NCBI GenBank assembly: GCA_903899015.1
Contig: CAIUHP010000075.1
Location: forward strand, 52,125-116,124
From: an uncultured Armatimonadota bacterium
GTDB taxonomy: Bacteria > Armatimonadota > Fimbriimonadia > Fimbriimonadales > Fimbriimonadaceae
Reading direction: 5' to 3'
Length of the DNA: 64,000 nucleotides
The notes under the pieces were generated by a model. That model did not search any database. It had not been told where the DNA came from and saw only the letters and a program-made list of their open reading frames with translations. Numbering within the stretch: position 1 is the stretch's first letter; the number at the start of each line of letters is the position of its first letter. The position numbers and the translations under genes are program-made. This document shows positions 55,656 to 64,000 of this stretch, piece by piece.

Positions 55656-56678
55656 ATGGAAATTGGAATTGACAGCTTCGTAATGAATACAGGATTGAGC
55701 TCTGTGCTCAGTCCTGTGGATTCGATTCAACAACTGCTTGATAGAATTGAGTTGGCAGATACAGTCGGTTTGGATATCTTTGGAATTGGCGAGCACCATC
55801 GCAAAGATTTTCTCGACAGTGCGCCCCACGTCATTTTGGCGGCGGCAGCCGCTCGAACGAAGCGCATCTGATTGACCAGTGCGGTTACCGTGCTTAGCGC
55901 GGCAGACCCCGTTCGCGTGTTTCAGAATTACGCGACACTTGACTTAGTTTCTCAGGGGCGAGCGGAAATAGTGGTCGGTCGGGGCTCATTTATTGAGGCA
56001 TTCCCGCTATTCGGACACGAACTAACCGACTACGATTCCCTGTTCAGCGAAAAACTCGATCTGCTCCTCGATATTCGAGGGAGCGAGATCGTCAATTGGT
56101 CGGGCAAACACCGGCCTGCCCTAACGGGCCAAGGAATTTATCCCCGTCCCGTACAAAAACAGCTACCGATCTGGCTTGGGGTCGGAGGTACGCCGCAATC
56201 ATTTGTTCGGGCCGGAACCTTGGGCCTGCCGTTAATGGTGGCTATCATTGGAGGCGACACGCACCGCTTCCGCCCATTGGTTGATCTTTATCGAGAAGCG
56301 GGAGAAATTGCCGGGCATCCACCTGAAACCTTAAAGGTCGGCCTCCATTCACTTGGATATGTTGCGGAAACCAATGAACAAGCCGCCGAGGAGTTTTTCC
56401 CTGGCTATGCCAAATCATTTTCTGTGATAGGAAAAGAGCGCGGTTGGGCTCCGATTACACGACGACAATTTGATGGCATGTTGGGGCCTCTCGGTTCACT
56501 TTTGGTCGGAAGTCCAGTGGAAGTAGCGGAAAAGATTCTTCGCCATTCGGAAGCTTTGGGGGGACTTTCACGCGTCACGTTGCAGATGGACCCCGGAGGG
56601 TTGAGCCACGAACAGTTGAGTAGCGCAATCTCCCTTCTCGGTCAAAAGATCAAGCCGATCATCGCGTCTGCTATTTAG
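55656..56678 (+). pseudogene. LLM-class flavin-dependent oxidoreductase, broken by one in-frame TGA
   Basis: Luciferase-like F420/FMN enzyme fold, ~340 codons. The frame starts [13 protein letters not shown] and reads RTKRI at 55854-55868, then TGA at 55869-55871, then continues in the same frame with LTSAVTVLSAADPVRVFQNYATLDL, the exact family continuation. Relatives have Arg there, so a CGA-to-TGA transition at codon 72 explains it. No other lesion is visible in the remaining 268 codons. It may be a recent nonsense mutation, a sequencing error, or a read-through site. Confidence 0.88.
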
Positions 56679-56760
56679 GATTAGGATAAGTTACGGCACT
56701 CTCAGCAAAGGGAGCACAGAAATCCGGTTATGCTAATGAAGCATTTCCAATGAGGTAACG

Positions 56761-58824
56761 ATGCCTAATCTCTCCCCTTTTCGCCAAAGTCTTTTGGTTA
56801 CCGTTGCTATCCTTGCGAGCACGGTTGGGTTCGGTCAAACACAAACGAACTTTGACGATCACGCGAGCATGATGCGAATTTTAGGGATTCAATCGCTCCG
56901 AAGAGGACCAGACCCCAACAATCAAACGACGTTTAACGAAGCATTTGCCAATCCGTACAAGTCCACACTGCCCGACGTGCTCACGATGAAGAACGGCACC
57001 AGGATTAGCCGGCCCGAACAGTGGAATGCACGCAGAAAGGAGATCGTTGAAGACTTTGAAAGGGAGATTTACGGTCGCATTCCGCGGCATACGCCAAGGG
57101 TCTCTTGGGAAGTTACTGCGGTCGCAGCAGGTGAAAGTGGAGGCATTCCCACCGTAACCAAAACCCTCGTGGGACATGTGGACAACCGTTCGTACCCAGC
57201 CGTTAAGGTCGATATCCAAGTCAGTTTCACGGTTCCCGCGAACTCGCTCAAACCCGTCCCGATCATGATGGAGTTTGGTGGATTCGGAATGGGACGACGT
57301 GGAAACACCACTCCTTGGACACAACAGGCGATCGAACATGGTTGGGGATATGGCAGCATCAACCCTAATAGTATTCAGCCCGACAACGCGCGACTCAACA
57401 CGGGAATTATCGGACTCTGCAATCATGGCCAGCCGAGAAAGCCGGATGATTGGGGTGCTTTGCGCGCTTGGGGATGGGGTCTCAGCCGCCTGATCGACTA
57501 TTTTGAGAAATCCAACGACGCTCATGTCGATGCTCGAAAAGTGGGCATCGAAGGTGTTTCGCGCTTCGGAAAAGCGGCAATTGTGGCCGAGGCATTTGAT
57601 CAGCGCGTTGCAGTTGGCCTTATTGGATCATCGGGAGAGGGAGGAACAAAGCTTCATCGCCATATCTTCGGCGAAGCGATTGAAAACTTAGCGGGAGGCG
57701 AGTTCTATTGGATGGCGGGGAACATCATCAAATACGGCGCGGCTCAACCTGAGAAGACGGCGGCTGATCTTCCGGTTGACTCCCACGAATTGATTGCCCT
57801 GTGTGCCCCACGCCCATGCTTTATCAGTCATGGTGTCGTCGAAAAAGGGGATGCCAAGTGGATCGACATCCATGGCAGTTTTATGGCAAGCGTGCTTGCG
57901 GGCCCGGTCTATCGATTGCTCGGAAAGAAAGATCTGGGGACACCAGGAGACTATCTGACGGACGCGATGCCTCCGGTCAACACGCTCATTGGCGGGGATC
58001 TCGCTTGGAGGCAGCACGATGGAGGGCATGAAGTCACACCCAACTGGCCCGCGTTCTTCTTATGGGTTAGCGGCTATATCAAGGTCCCTGAGTTGCAGGC
58101 TAGGACTCCCGTCGTGATCGGAGCTGATCAACCAGTAGCGCGCACCGATTCGAACTCACTGAGCGCCCACAAAGACCTCCTGGAAAAAGCAAAACAGGGT
58201 GGCATCGACGTTTACTTTGAGGGAGATTCGATCACCCGTCGCTGGGGATGCAGCGATCCCACGTGGTCAGCGATGCTTCAAAACTGGCGACAAAACTTCT
58301 TCGGTTGGAACGCAGCCGATTTTGGTTGGGGAGGCGACACAACCCAAAACATCCTTTGGCGTTTGCGCAATGGCGAATTGGATGGCGTGAACCCCAAAGT
58401 CATCGTCCTTCTCGCAGGAACCAACAATCTCGGATCAACGAACGCGAATGACATCGCGAGTGGAATCCAAGCGATCATCGACGAGTGCCGAATGAAGGCT
58501 CCGTCCGCAACCATCGTCGTCACCGCGATCTTCCCTCGAAACGACCATCTGAACTACCTGCCGACAATTGAGCAGGTTAACCAGAAATTGGTAAGGCTTG
58601 CTGACGGTCATCGAGTGCGGTTTCTCAACGTCAACAACAAGTTGGCCGACTCGAACGGCAAACTTTATCTCGGAATGACGGTGGACAACCTCCACCCGTC
58701 GGTTGCCGGTTACCAGGTCTGGGCAGATGGACTCAAGCCGATTCTACGAGCGATCTTGGGCCCGCAGGCCAAAACGGATCATGCTCCGGCTCCAACTGGC
58801 GATCCGAGTTTGAAGATAGGTTAG
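56761..58824 (+). CDS. CE15-like glucuronoyl esterase fused to an SGNH/GDSL hydrolase
   Basis: 687 residues, signal peptide to about GFGQ. The N-terminal ~450 residues match carbohydrate esterase 15: Ser267 in GVSRFGKAA, CAPRPCF, and a catalytic-type His in HEVTPNWPAFF. The C-terminal ~200 residues are an SGNH esterase: GDSIT with Ser490, GWGGDTTQNILWR, AGTNNLG, and Asp642/His645 in DNLHP. CE15 cuts lignin-glucuronoxylan esters; SGNH enzymes often remove acetyl groups from xylan. GAGG lies ~5 nt before the ATG. Confidence 0.9.
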   Translation: MPNLSPFRQSLLVTVAILASTVGFGQTQTNFDDHASMMRILGIQSLRRGPDPNNQTTFNEAFANPYKSTLPDVLTMKNGTRISRPEQWNARRKEIVEDFEREIYGRIPRHTPRVSWEVTAVAAGESGGIPTVTKTLVGHVDNRSYPAVKVDIQVSFTVPANSLKPVPIMMEFGGFGMGRRGNTTPWTQQAIEHGWGYGSINPNSIQPDNARLNTGIIGLCNHGQPRKPDDWGALRAWGWGLSRLIDYFEKSNDAHVDARKVGIEGVSRFGKAAIVAEAFDQRVAVGLIGSSGEGGTKLHRHIFGEAIENLAGGEFYWMAGNIIKYGAAQPEKTAADLPVDSHELIALCAPRPCFISHGVVEKGDAKWIDIHGSFMASVLAGPVYRLLGKKDLGTPGDYLTDAMPPVNTLIGGDLAWRQHDGGHEVTPNWPAFFLWVSGYIKVPELQARTPVVIGADQPVARTDSNSLSAHKDLLEKAKQGGIDVYFEGDSITRRWGCSDPTWSAMLQNWRQNFFGWNAADFGWGGDTTQNILWRLRNGELDGVNPKVIVLLAGTNNLGSTNANDIASGIQAIIDECRMKAPSATIVVTAIFPRNDHLNYLPTIEQVNQKLVRLADGHRVRFLNVNNKLADSNGKLYLGMTVDNLHPSVAGYQVWADGLKPILRAILGPQAKTDHAPAPTGDPSLKIG

Positions 58825-58913
58825 GTTCAGACCCTTCGGCATTCGCAGCAGTTGGCGGCAACATAGGTTTGGCCGGGAGACCTTCGCGGTCCCCGAGCCA
58901 ACTGGAAAAGAGG

Positions 58914-59096
58914 TCAGGGTTTTGAGATCTTCTTGACAACTTCTTTGGCATTGCCGTACGTCTCTTCGAGCTTTCCTTCAACCACCTTGGCGACTCCCTT
59001 TAGTTTGTCTTCATCGGAATTCAAAACCTTGCCTTTGGTTTCTTGAAGCTTGCCTTGTACCTGTTTGATTTTGCCTTCAACTGTTTCTTTGTTCAT
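58914..59096 (-). CDS. CsbD-family protein
   Basis: 60 residues, a full-length CsbD: NKETVEGKIKQVQGKLQE, then KLKGVAKVVEGKLEETYGNAKEVV. Small, highly charged helical protein associated with stress responses in other bacteria; molecular role not established. AGGA lies ~9 nt before the ATG. Confidence 0.93.
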   Translation of the reverse strand: MNKETVEGKIKQVQGKLQETKGKVLNSDEDKLKGVAKVVEGKLEETYGNAKEVVKKISKP

Positions 59097-59229
59097 CGTT
59101 TTTCATCCTCGCTATCCATTCGCAACCCCTCTCGTTATTTGAGAGGTGCAAGGTAGCGGTCTCCATGGGCTTGGACTTTGCGCCCGAGAAGTCGGTTCCA
59201 TAAATACGATCGATAACGGGACTCGACGA

Positions 59230-59616
59230 CTATTTGATCGGTTCCGCTGCCGGAGGTGTGTAAGCGTCGCGAGCCGCGAGGACCTCCGAAAAATGTTCGG
59301 CCGCCCAATGGACCACTCCCGTCAACGAATCCATAAACGATTTTCCTAATGGGGTGATGGAATATTCCACCCGGGGAGGAATGGTTGGAAACACTTGGCG
59401 GGAAATCAGCCCGTCTTGCTCCAAACGTCGTACCGTAAGGGAAAGCATCCGAGGTGAAATGTCCGGAATCGCTCGGCGCAAAACCGTGAAGCGGCATGTT
59501 CCTTTCGCTAACTCGAGAAGGACCAAGATGGTCCATTGATCTCCTAAACGGTCGAGCACGTTTCGGATGGGGCAATGGTTGATAAAGCCTTCGAGGTCCG
59601 GATTTTCGATTTTCAT
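59230..59616 (-). CDS. HxlR-family winged-helix regulator (QorR-like)
   Basis: 128 residues, an HxlR/DUF24 winged helix: [48 protein letters not shown], and [10 protein letters not shown]. Cys15 near the N-terminus matches the redox-sensing Cys of QorR, HypR and YodB. It diverges from an NmrA-type oxidoreductase, the ytfH/ytfG (qorR/qorB) arrangement, so it probably represses that gene until quinone or thiol stress. The shared 125-bp gap carries clear repeats. Confidence 0.93.
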   Translation of the reverse strand: MKIENPDLEGFINHCPIRNVLDRLGDQWTILVLLELAKGTCRFTVLRRAIPDISPRMLSLTVRRLEQDGLISRQVFPTIPPRVEYSITPLGKSFMDSLTGVVHWAAEHFSEVLAARDAYTPPAAEPIK

Positions 59617-59622
59617 GGGTCG

Positions 59623-59641
59623 GTTACTGAAATGTTACTGA
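59623..59641. promoter_or_regulatory. GTTACTGA direct repeat, one helical turn apart
   Basis: GTTACTGA at 59623-59630 and again at 59634-59641 (11-bp period), 7-25 bp from the HxlR start codon. The second copy continues into GTTACTGACTAAC, an inverted GTTA/TAAC pair. Likely an autoregulatory site. Confidence 0.5.
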
Positions 59642-59693
59642 CTAACTTTTTTAGCACCTCTTGCGCGGGCCTAAAGGTCGAGTCGATAATGAT

Positions 59694-59724
59694 ATTCAGT
59701 ATACATTCAGAACCGAGTTCTGAA
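59694..59724. promoter_or_regulatory. ATTCAG repeat and palindromic operator before the NmrA gene
   Basis: ATTCAG at 59694-59699 and 59705-59710 (11-bp period) flank TATAC, a possible -10 core. A perfect palindrome TTCAGAAC-CGA-GTTCTGAA (59706-59724) follows, 17 bp before the ATG at 59742. Its place over the start region suits repression by the divergent HxlR protein. Confidence 0.6.
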
Positions 59725-59741
59725 AAGAGAGTGGAAACAAC

Positions 59742-60641
59742 ATGTCAACAACTTCATCCAAGATCCTCGTCACTGGCGCTTCCGGAAACCTGGGAGGTCT
59801 TGTCCTTCACCATCTCACCGAGACTTATCACTATCCCAAAGATCAAATCATCGCCGCATCTCGAAATCCAGAGAGTCTTTCTCAATGGGCAGATCTGGGC
59901 ATCGAAACTCGTAAGGCTGATTTCTCCGACCCAGAGTCGCTTGAAAGTGCGTTCAAGGGTGTGGACCGAGTGCTCCTCATCAGTACCGATTCGCCCGTAA
60001 ACGATGTTCGAACGGTCTTGCACCACAATGCGGTTGAAGCGCTCAAATCAGCAGGCGTGCCTTACATTATCTACACGTCCATGCCCGAGCCAGAAACCTC
60101 TCCGGTCTCCTTTTCAAATGTTCACTTGACTACCGAGAATGAGGTCAAGGCAAGCGGAGCGTACTGGACAATCCTTCGAAATGCTTGGTATTTCGAAAAT
60201 CTGTTGTTCACCCTTCCAGGGGCTCTTGCGAGCGGATCGCTCTATTCTGCGGCAGGCGAAGGCAAGATCTCGTACATCTCCCGAAGTGACCTCGCTCGCG
60301 CTGCTGCTGCGGCTCTCCTCTCAACCAACATTGAAAACAAGACTCTCACGATAACCGGTGAAGAGGCTCTGTCCGTTGGTACGGTTGCAAGTCAAGTGAG
60401 TTCATTGGTCGGAAAGCCGATATCCGTCGTTCATGTTCCGGCCGAGGCCATTGTTGAAGGAGCCCTAGCTCATGGACTGCCGCCGGTCGTTGCCGAGATG
60501 TTTGCTTCCTTTGATCGAGCCACTCAGTCGGGTCACTTAGGTGGGGTAACCGATGAATATGAGCAACTTACATGGGTTAAACCTCAATCATTCGAATCCT
60601 GGTTAAATGACAACGGATCACTTTTCTCAGAGAGTGCCTAA
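59742..60641 (+). CDS. NmrA-like NAD(P)H quinone oxidoreductase (QorB-like)
   Basis: 299 residues. TGASGNLGGLV is the NmrA-type dinucleotide loop; ASRNPES follows strand 2. No SDR Tyr-x-x-x-Lys is needed or seen. Similar to QorB/YtfG and to NAD(P)-binding azoreductase relatives, which reduce quinones. The divergent HxlR regulator supports a redox-stress role. It ends 126 bp before a strong terminator hairpin. Confidence 0.92.
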   Translation: MSTTSSKILVTGASGNLGGLVLHHLTETYHYPKDQIIAASRNPESLSQWADLGIETRKADFSDPESLESAFKGVDRVLLISTDSPVNDVRTVLHHNAVEALKSAGVPYIIYTSMPEPETSPVSFSNVHLTTENEVKASGAYWTILRNAWYFENLLFTLPGALASGSLYSAAGEGKISYISRSDLARAAAAALLSTNIENKTLTITGEEALSVGTVASQVSSLVGKPISVVHVPAEAIVEGALAHGLPPVVAEMFASFDRATQSGHLGGVTDEYEQLTWVKPQSFESWLNDNGSLFSESA

Positions 60642-60767
60642 CCTCCACTGTCAGCGAGAAGAATGAAAGGGTCTTTGGGGTGGGGCGTTTGCCCTGAAAC
60701 TCAGTGGTTGTGAGATAGAAACTCCATCAAGACAAGCCCGGCGGATTAGGAATTCATTCAACCCCAA

Positions 60768-60807
60768 CCACAAAGGACCAAGGCATTATTGCCTTGGCCC
60801 TTTGTGG
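60768..60807. terminator. Bidirectional hairpin terminator
   Basis: CCACAAAGG (60768-60776) and CCAAGGC (60778-60784) pair with GCCTTGG (60791-60797) and CCTTTGTGG (60799-60807), one mismatch, 6-nt loop. It lies between the convergent NmrA gene (stop 60641) and the gene stopping at 60848. Confidence 0.85.
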
Positions 60808-60847
60808 CTCAGAACGCTTTTCACTAGCATCATCGGCTCCCTTAACT

Positions 60848-62206
60848 CTAAAATTTGATGTATTCGTTGAGTCCGCAAGTGGCGTCGTACTGAGTCACAT
60901 ACACTTGGCCATTCTTGCCGAAGGCAAAATCGCGCAGGGTTGATTTGAACTGTCCAGGAAGATAGACATGGGTGTTTGCCTTTTGTCCGCCTTGACCGAA
61001 GGTTCGGATGAACCTTCCCTCCGAGTCGAAGACGGAAACTCGGGGCAGGAACTTACCACTGATTCCTTCTTCAGAGATGTAGATTTCTCCGTCAGGCGAA
61101 TACCGAAGAACCGGGCTGCTGGTCGGCAAAAGCTCGCCTAAACTACCCGTTCCTGGCTTAACAGCCGCTGTTGCATTTTCGAAACTCGCGTCCACCTTGA
61201 GCAGGTTGTTCGACGCGATGACCCAGAGAACTTGGTCATTGGCGAGGTCAAATGGATCACTGGCGCGCAGATTGAATCCACCGATTTTCGAGGTGCTTGA
61301 AGACGATTTGACATAGTCGGTGAATGTGGTGATTGTCGTTCCGGTTTTTAAGTACAACTTCCCGGTCGAGTCAAATCGAGCGATGCCTGGCCATTGATCC
61401 AGATTGGCGGCAAATGCAGAAGTCGTCGTGCCATCCGAAGTGACACGGGCGTCGTTGTGGGAATTATAGAGCCCGACCAGAAGGTCCCCATTAGTGGTGT
61501 TGATCGAAACTTCGCGTCCCTCAACCGGGAGCGTTCCAAGCTCGGACTTGAATTCACCATCCTCTGAGAATTTCCAAAGCGTCTTGTGGTTTGCTTCGCC
61601 CACGATGACATCACCGTTATTATCGACCACAACTCCACAGCCTTTAAGCGAGTTCTTGGGTCGAACGAATTGCTTGTGATAAGTCAACCCACTGACTACG
61701 GCATGTACCGTAACGTTGACCGTTTCGGGTTTGAATTGGATGCCACTGGCAAAACTGGGAATGGAAACCGAAGATTCACCGTCTGCGAGATCTCCAAAAT
61801 AGCATGGGGAACTGAACGTTACCGATTGAGTGCGAGTTCGAATCTCTTCGGTTCCGTCATCCTTTTTTGCCTTATAGCTCTCGATGGCACTCACAAAATC
61901 GAAGCGGACGCCTTGGATGGAGGTTCCGGAACCATTGTTGAGGGCAAGATTCGCACTTAGTTTTCCGTCTGCATAGGTCAAGGCGTCTTCCGCCAATTTG
62001 CAGCTACCGGTCCAGCTTGGAGTCTTCAATTCGTCTCCCGAAACCGATACGACCGAAGGAGAGGTAATCGTAAAGTCAACCGAAAGACCACGAGTTACTG
62101 GCGCAATTTTAGCGGAAGCTCCGACAAGTGAAGAGAGACTCCCAACTTGGGGTGAGATATCGGCCGTTGACGCGAGGCCAAGGAGAAGGACATTTAATAC
62201 CAGCAC
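60848..62206 (-). CDS. Secreted NHL/propeller-like protein of unknown function
   Basis: 452 residues, GTG start, signal peptide (MLVLNVLLLGLAST). The first ~170 residues look like a beta domain with two Cys (GSCKLAED, SPCYFGDL). From ~200 on, NHL- or SMP30-like propeller strands repeat the pattern G-x-h-h-V-x-x-x-N/D-x-T-L-x-x-F (VVDNNGDVIVGEANHKTLWKF, SPDGEIYISE, FGKNGQVYVTQYD). Probably a cell-surface binding protein. No partner gene. Confidence 0.75.
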   Translation of the reverse strand: MLVLNVLLLGLASTADISPQVGSLSSLVGASAKIAPVTRGLSVDFTITSPSVVSVSGDELKTPSWTGSCKLAEDALTYADGKLSANLALNNGSGTSIQGVRFDFVSAIESYKAKKDDGTEEIRTRTQSVTFSSPCYFGDLADGESSVSIPSFASGIQFKPETVNVTVHAVVSGLTYHKQFVRPKNSLKGCGVVVDNNGDVIVGEANHKTLWKFSEDGEFKSELGTLPVEGREVSINTTNGDLLVGLYNSHNDARVTSDGTTTSAFAANLDQWPGIARFDSTGKLYLKTGTTITTFTDYVKSSSSTSKIGGFNLRASDPFDLANDQVLWVIASNNLLKVDASFENATAAVKPGTGSLGELLPTSSPVLRYSPDGEIYISEEGISGKFLPRVSVFDSEGRFIRTFGQGGQKANTHVYLPGQFKSTLRDFAFGKNGQVYVTQYDATCGLNEYIKF

Positions 62207-62336
62207 AATTTAGTATTTCATGCTTAACCAAGTTTTGAGAATTATCCCTCTCTCATTGAGCCTTAGAAGTTCCCAAGATTGCCCCAAAAGGCCCAACTTG
62301 AGCCAGCATTCACCTAAAGGTGCATCGATCGTCCTA

Positions 62337-62870
62337 CTACTGCGCGGTATCGGCTTGCTTGGCGAGACGTTTGATGTCCGGCAGGAGACTCTTCAGCAGG
62401 CGGTAGGTTTGTGCATCCTTTCGAATGTCTTGTGCAATCTCTTCACGCGTGTTGAGCACCGAGATTTTTGACTTATTCCCACGGCTCACGCCTATTTGAA
62501 CCCAGATTCGACCGGATGTCACGTCGATCTCAAGATAACTTGGCTGAGCGACGTAGTGCACGTGAAGGTCTTGCTTGTCAAACTCAGCCATCGGGATTGG
62601 AATAGCTGCGCCTTGACGTGAGCGGTTGCGTTCGTGAATCAGCTGATGCAGGCTGGTGTGTTGGGCAAAGGACAAGGCATCAATCGTCAATTTGAAGTCC
62701 GGCTTGAAAAATGTCTTTCGCGCAAGAGCAGTGGCTCCTTTTGCTGTCTGCGGATAGTCGATTCCATCCTGCTGCTTCCATCCCTTTAGCGAATGAAGCT
62801 GGCCAAGTTCGCTAAAGGGATTGGTTGTTTGTAAACTCAGCAGCCCAATGATCAACAAAACGGAACGCAT
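62337..62870 (-). CDS. Secreted hypothetical protein downstream of DsbA-like gene
   Basis: 177 residues with a signal peptide (MRSVLLIIGLLSLQT). The mature part has KTFFKPDFKLTIDALSF and IWVQIGVSRGNKSKISVL, alternating strands, then a Lys-rich helix. No family recognised. AGG lies 8 nt before the ATG. It follows the thioredoxin-fold gene by 45 nt, same strand, so it is likely co-transcribed. Confidence 0.65.
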   Translation of the reverse strand: MRSVLLIIGLLSLQTTNPFSELGQLHSLKGWKQQDGIDYPQTAKGATALARKTFFKPDFKLTIDALSFAQHTSLHQLIHERNRSRQGAAIPIPMAEFDKQDLHVHYVAQPSYLEIDVTSGRIWVQIGVSRGNKSKISVLNTREEIAQDIRKDAQTYRLLKSLLPDIKRLAKQADTAQ

Positions 62871-62915
62871 AGTAATGACCTCGCTCTCCTATTCGACGAC
62901 CATTGGGCGGAAACG

Positions 62916-63518
62916 TTACTTCAGGAACTCGAGGAACTGAGTGCTTCCCATCATTTGAGTTTTCCCGTGACTTATCACCACAAAAGCGGGGACCGAATTG
63001 ATTTTTGCCTTCTGTTCAATTTGATTGTCCGCATCGAGCCTCTGGTTTGTTTTAACTGTCGCATTTGTCGAAACATGTGCCGTTCGAGCCGCGCTCTTAA
63101 CCGTTCCATCGGTGAGGGCTTGACCTTGCATTATTAACCGATGAACCAGTTCGAACTTTCCACTTGCACGAGCATTTTCAGCAACAATGGCCGCCGATTT
63201 CGCGAACTGATGCATGTTCAATGGAAACTCACGATAAGTGAGAGCGATATCGGTCCGCTTGGCAATTGCTTTGCGAATAAGCGGGTCTACTTTGCGACAG
63301 ATTGGACACTGGTAATCCAAAAAGCAAACGACCTGGATGGGGGCTTTTGTGGAACCTAGAGATGGCTTGAGACCACCGATCCAATCAGAGCGAGTGATCG
63401 AGTCTAAAGCAGTAGAAGCAAGATCGCTTGGTGTTTGTCCGAAGATCGAACCGACCATCGCGATTAAGGAGACCATGAATAATGACGGAAGAGCTTTGCA
63501 GATGAAAGTATTGGGCAT
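62916..63518 (-). CDS. Secreted DsbA-like thioredoxin-fold protein
   Basis: 200 residues from ATG at 63518, fixed by GGAGG 5 nt upstream; the frame reaches 63542, but that adds a poor start. Signal peptide to about FGQ. Thioredoxin fold with redox pair Cys71-Pro-Ile-Cys74 (CPIC) and the cis-Pro loop SVPAFVV, as in DsbA, DsbG and BdbD. It would make or repair disulfides in the periplasm. No DsbB/VKOR partner is next to it. Confidence 0.9.
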   Translation of the reverse strand: MPNTFICKALPSLFMVSLIAMVGSIFGQTPSDLASTALDSITRSDWIGGLKPSLGSTKAPIQVVCFLDYQCPICRKVDPLIRKAIAKRTDIALTYREFPLNMHQFAKSAAIVAENARASGKFELVHRLIMQGQALTDGTVKSAARTAHVSTNATVKTNQRLDADNQIEQKAKINSVPAFVVISHGKTQMMGSTQFLEFLK

Positions 63519-63601
63519 AAAAACCTCCATACGTGAGGACAATAATCACTCTCGAAACGTTCCGCAAGCGTAACGGTCCGATTTTCGACTATCCTTTTGC
63601 A

Positions 63602-64000
63602 ATGATTGCGCAGACCTTTTCCGCCACGCTCGTGGGTATCGACGCGGTACCGATCGTGATTGAAATTGATCTACAGGGACAGATTCAAGGAGACGGCGAC
63701 CGCTACTTTATTCTCGTCGGTCTGCCCGACAAAGCGGTTCAAGAAAGCAAAGAACGCGTTCGAACCGCGATTCGAAACTCCGGACTTGATTTTCCAAACA
63801 AGAAAGTCATGTGCAACTTAGCTCCCGGAGACATTCGAAAGGAAGGACCTTGGCTCGATCTTCCGATGGCGATCGCGATTGCGGCCGTGAGCAAGCAAGT
63901 TTCGCCCGACGAATTGAAATCGACTCTCATGCTCGGCGAGTTAGGATTAGACGGCACTTTGCGGCCCATCGATGGGGCCGTCAGCGTGGCCCTGATGGCG
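63602..64000 (+). CDS. Mg-chelatase-like ComM/YifB protein, 3' end cut by window edge
   Basis: 133 codons visible, running out of the window with no stop. IAQTFSATLVGIDAVPIVIEIDLQG, LVGLPDKAVQESKERVRTAIRNSG, FPNKKVMCNLAPGDIRKEGPWLDLPMAIAI and LGELGLDGTLRP are the N-terminal signature of ComM/YifB ATPases, which act on DNA branch migration during natural transformation. Only the N-terminal domain is in view; the AAA core lies beyond 64000. Start ATG at 63602 with no strong ribosome binding site. Confidence 0.93.
   Translation, partial: MIAQTFSATLVGIDAVPIVIEIDLQGQIQGDGDRYFILVGLPDKAVQESKERVRTAIRNSGLDFPNKKVMCNLAPGDIRKEGPWLDLPMAIAIAAVSKQVSPDELKSTLMLGELGLDGTLRPIDGAVSVALMA

Noticed and set aside
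55869..55871. TGA as selenocysteine or as a genome-wide Trp codon
   Set aside because: The family has Arg there, no SECIS-like hairpin was seen, and TGA is used as a normal stop elsewhere, for example ileS and the DUF4139 gene.
55872..56678. Second half of the LLM gene as an independent gene starting at TTG
   Set aside because: Same frame as the first half, no ribosome binding site, and it begins in the middle of the conserved fold.
58733..58981. Minus frame covering the end of the CE15-SGNH gene and part of csbD
   Set aside because: No ribosome binding site or family; overlaps two genes with strong support.
59128..59146. CCTCTC/GAGAGG hairpin upstream of csbD
   Set aside because: Only 6 bp and without a T-run, so too weak to call as a terminator or operator.
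1..64000. tRNA, rRNA, CRISPR, insertion sequence or prophage
   Set aside because: No cloverleaf with a TTCRANNC arm outside genes, no short regular direct repeats with spacers, and no transposase, integrase or phage structural motifs were seen.

Overview
This 64 kb window looks like ordinary chromosome from a free-living, heterotrophic, diderm bacterium. Gene density is about 90 percent, GC is near 50 to 55 percent by eye, and genes lie in short runs on both strands. No phage, transposase, CRISPR array, rRNA or tRNA was seen. The mix is compatible with Armatimonadota (Fimbriimonadia-like): an STN-domain secreted protein, PD40 propellers, a DUF5916 barrel, CE15/GH16 enzymes, InlB-type repeats and frequent TTG starts. 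That placement is an impression, not a result. Support for an outer membrane comes from the DUF5916 barrel, which ends in an aromatic residue.

Layout. 1-9.4 kb: a gene cut by the left edge, acnA, secreted proteins of unknown role, an SDR epimerase, and a LuxR-HTH/PAS regulator. 9.4-20 kb: acs, a repeat-bearing surface protein, the ileS-lspA pair, a sensor histidine kinase and a Y-family polymerase. 20-28.2 kb, minus strand: three tandem paralogous two-TM proteins, then a probable ABC-F / M14 carboxypeptidase / AraC / degenerate metallo-beta-lactamase run. 28.6-38.7 kb: a tandem-DTG aspartic protease, two coupled zinc alcohol dehydrogenases, an M48 protease, prfA, hisI, a methyltransferase and an MBOAT/SGNH O-acylation pair. 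38.7-39.3 kb: an AT-richer gene-poor stretch with a cluster of GTCTAC-type sites in front of an unrecognised gene. 40-46 kb: nitroreductase, histidine phosphatase, xylA, AIM24 and DUF4139 genes. 46-58.8 kb: CocE hydrolase, DUF5916 barrel, EamA transporter, TAT sulfite-oxidase-like enzyme, L,D-transpeptidase, GH16, SDR, an LLM flavin oxidoreductase broken by one in-frame TGA, and a CE15-SGNH fusion. 58.9-64 kb: CsbD, an HxlR/NmrA divergent redox pair with clear operator-like repeats, secreted proteins, a DsbA-like thioredoxin, and the start of a ComM-type gene cut by the right edge.

Themes. Central metabolism (acnA, acs, xylA, hisI) and translation (ileS, prfA, ABC-F) are interleaved with genes for plant-polysaccharide use (GH16, CE15, xylA) and for envelope building (lspA, L,D-transpeptidase, MBOAT pair, surface proteins). 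The items most worth a second look are the three-paralog membrane array beside the polymerase, the repeated-site promoter with a hairpin over its ribosome binding site at 39.2 kb, the nonsense codon in the LLM gene, the zinc-ligand loss in IleS, and the operator repeats at 59.6-59.7 kb. I found no self-contained new defence or mobile system.
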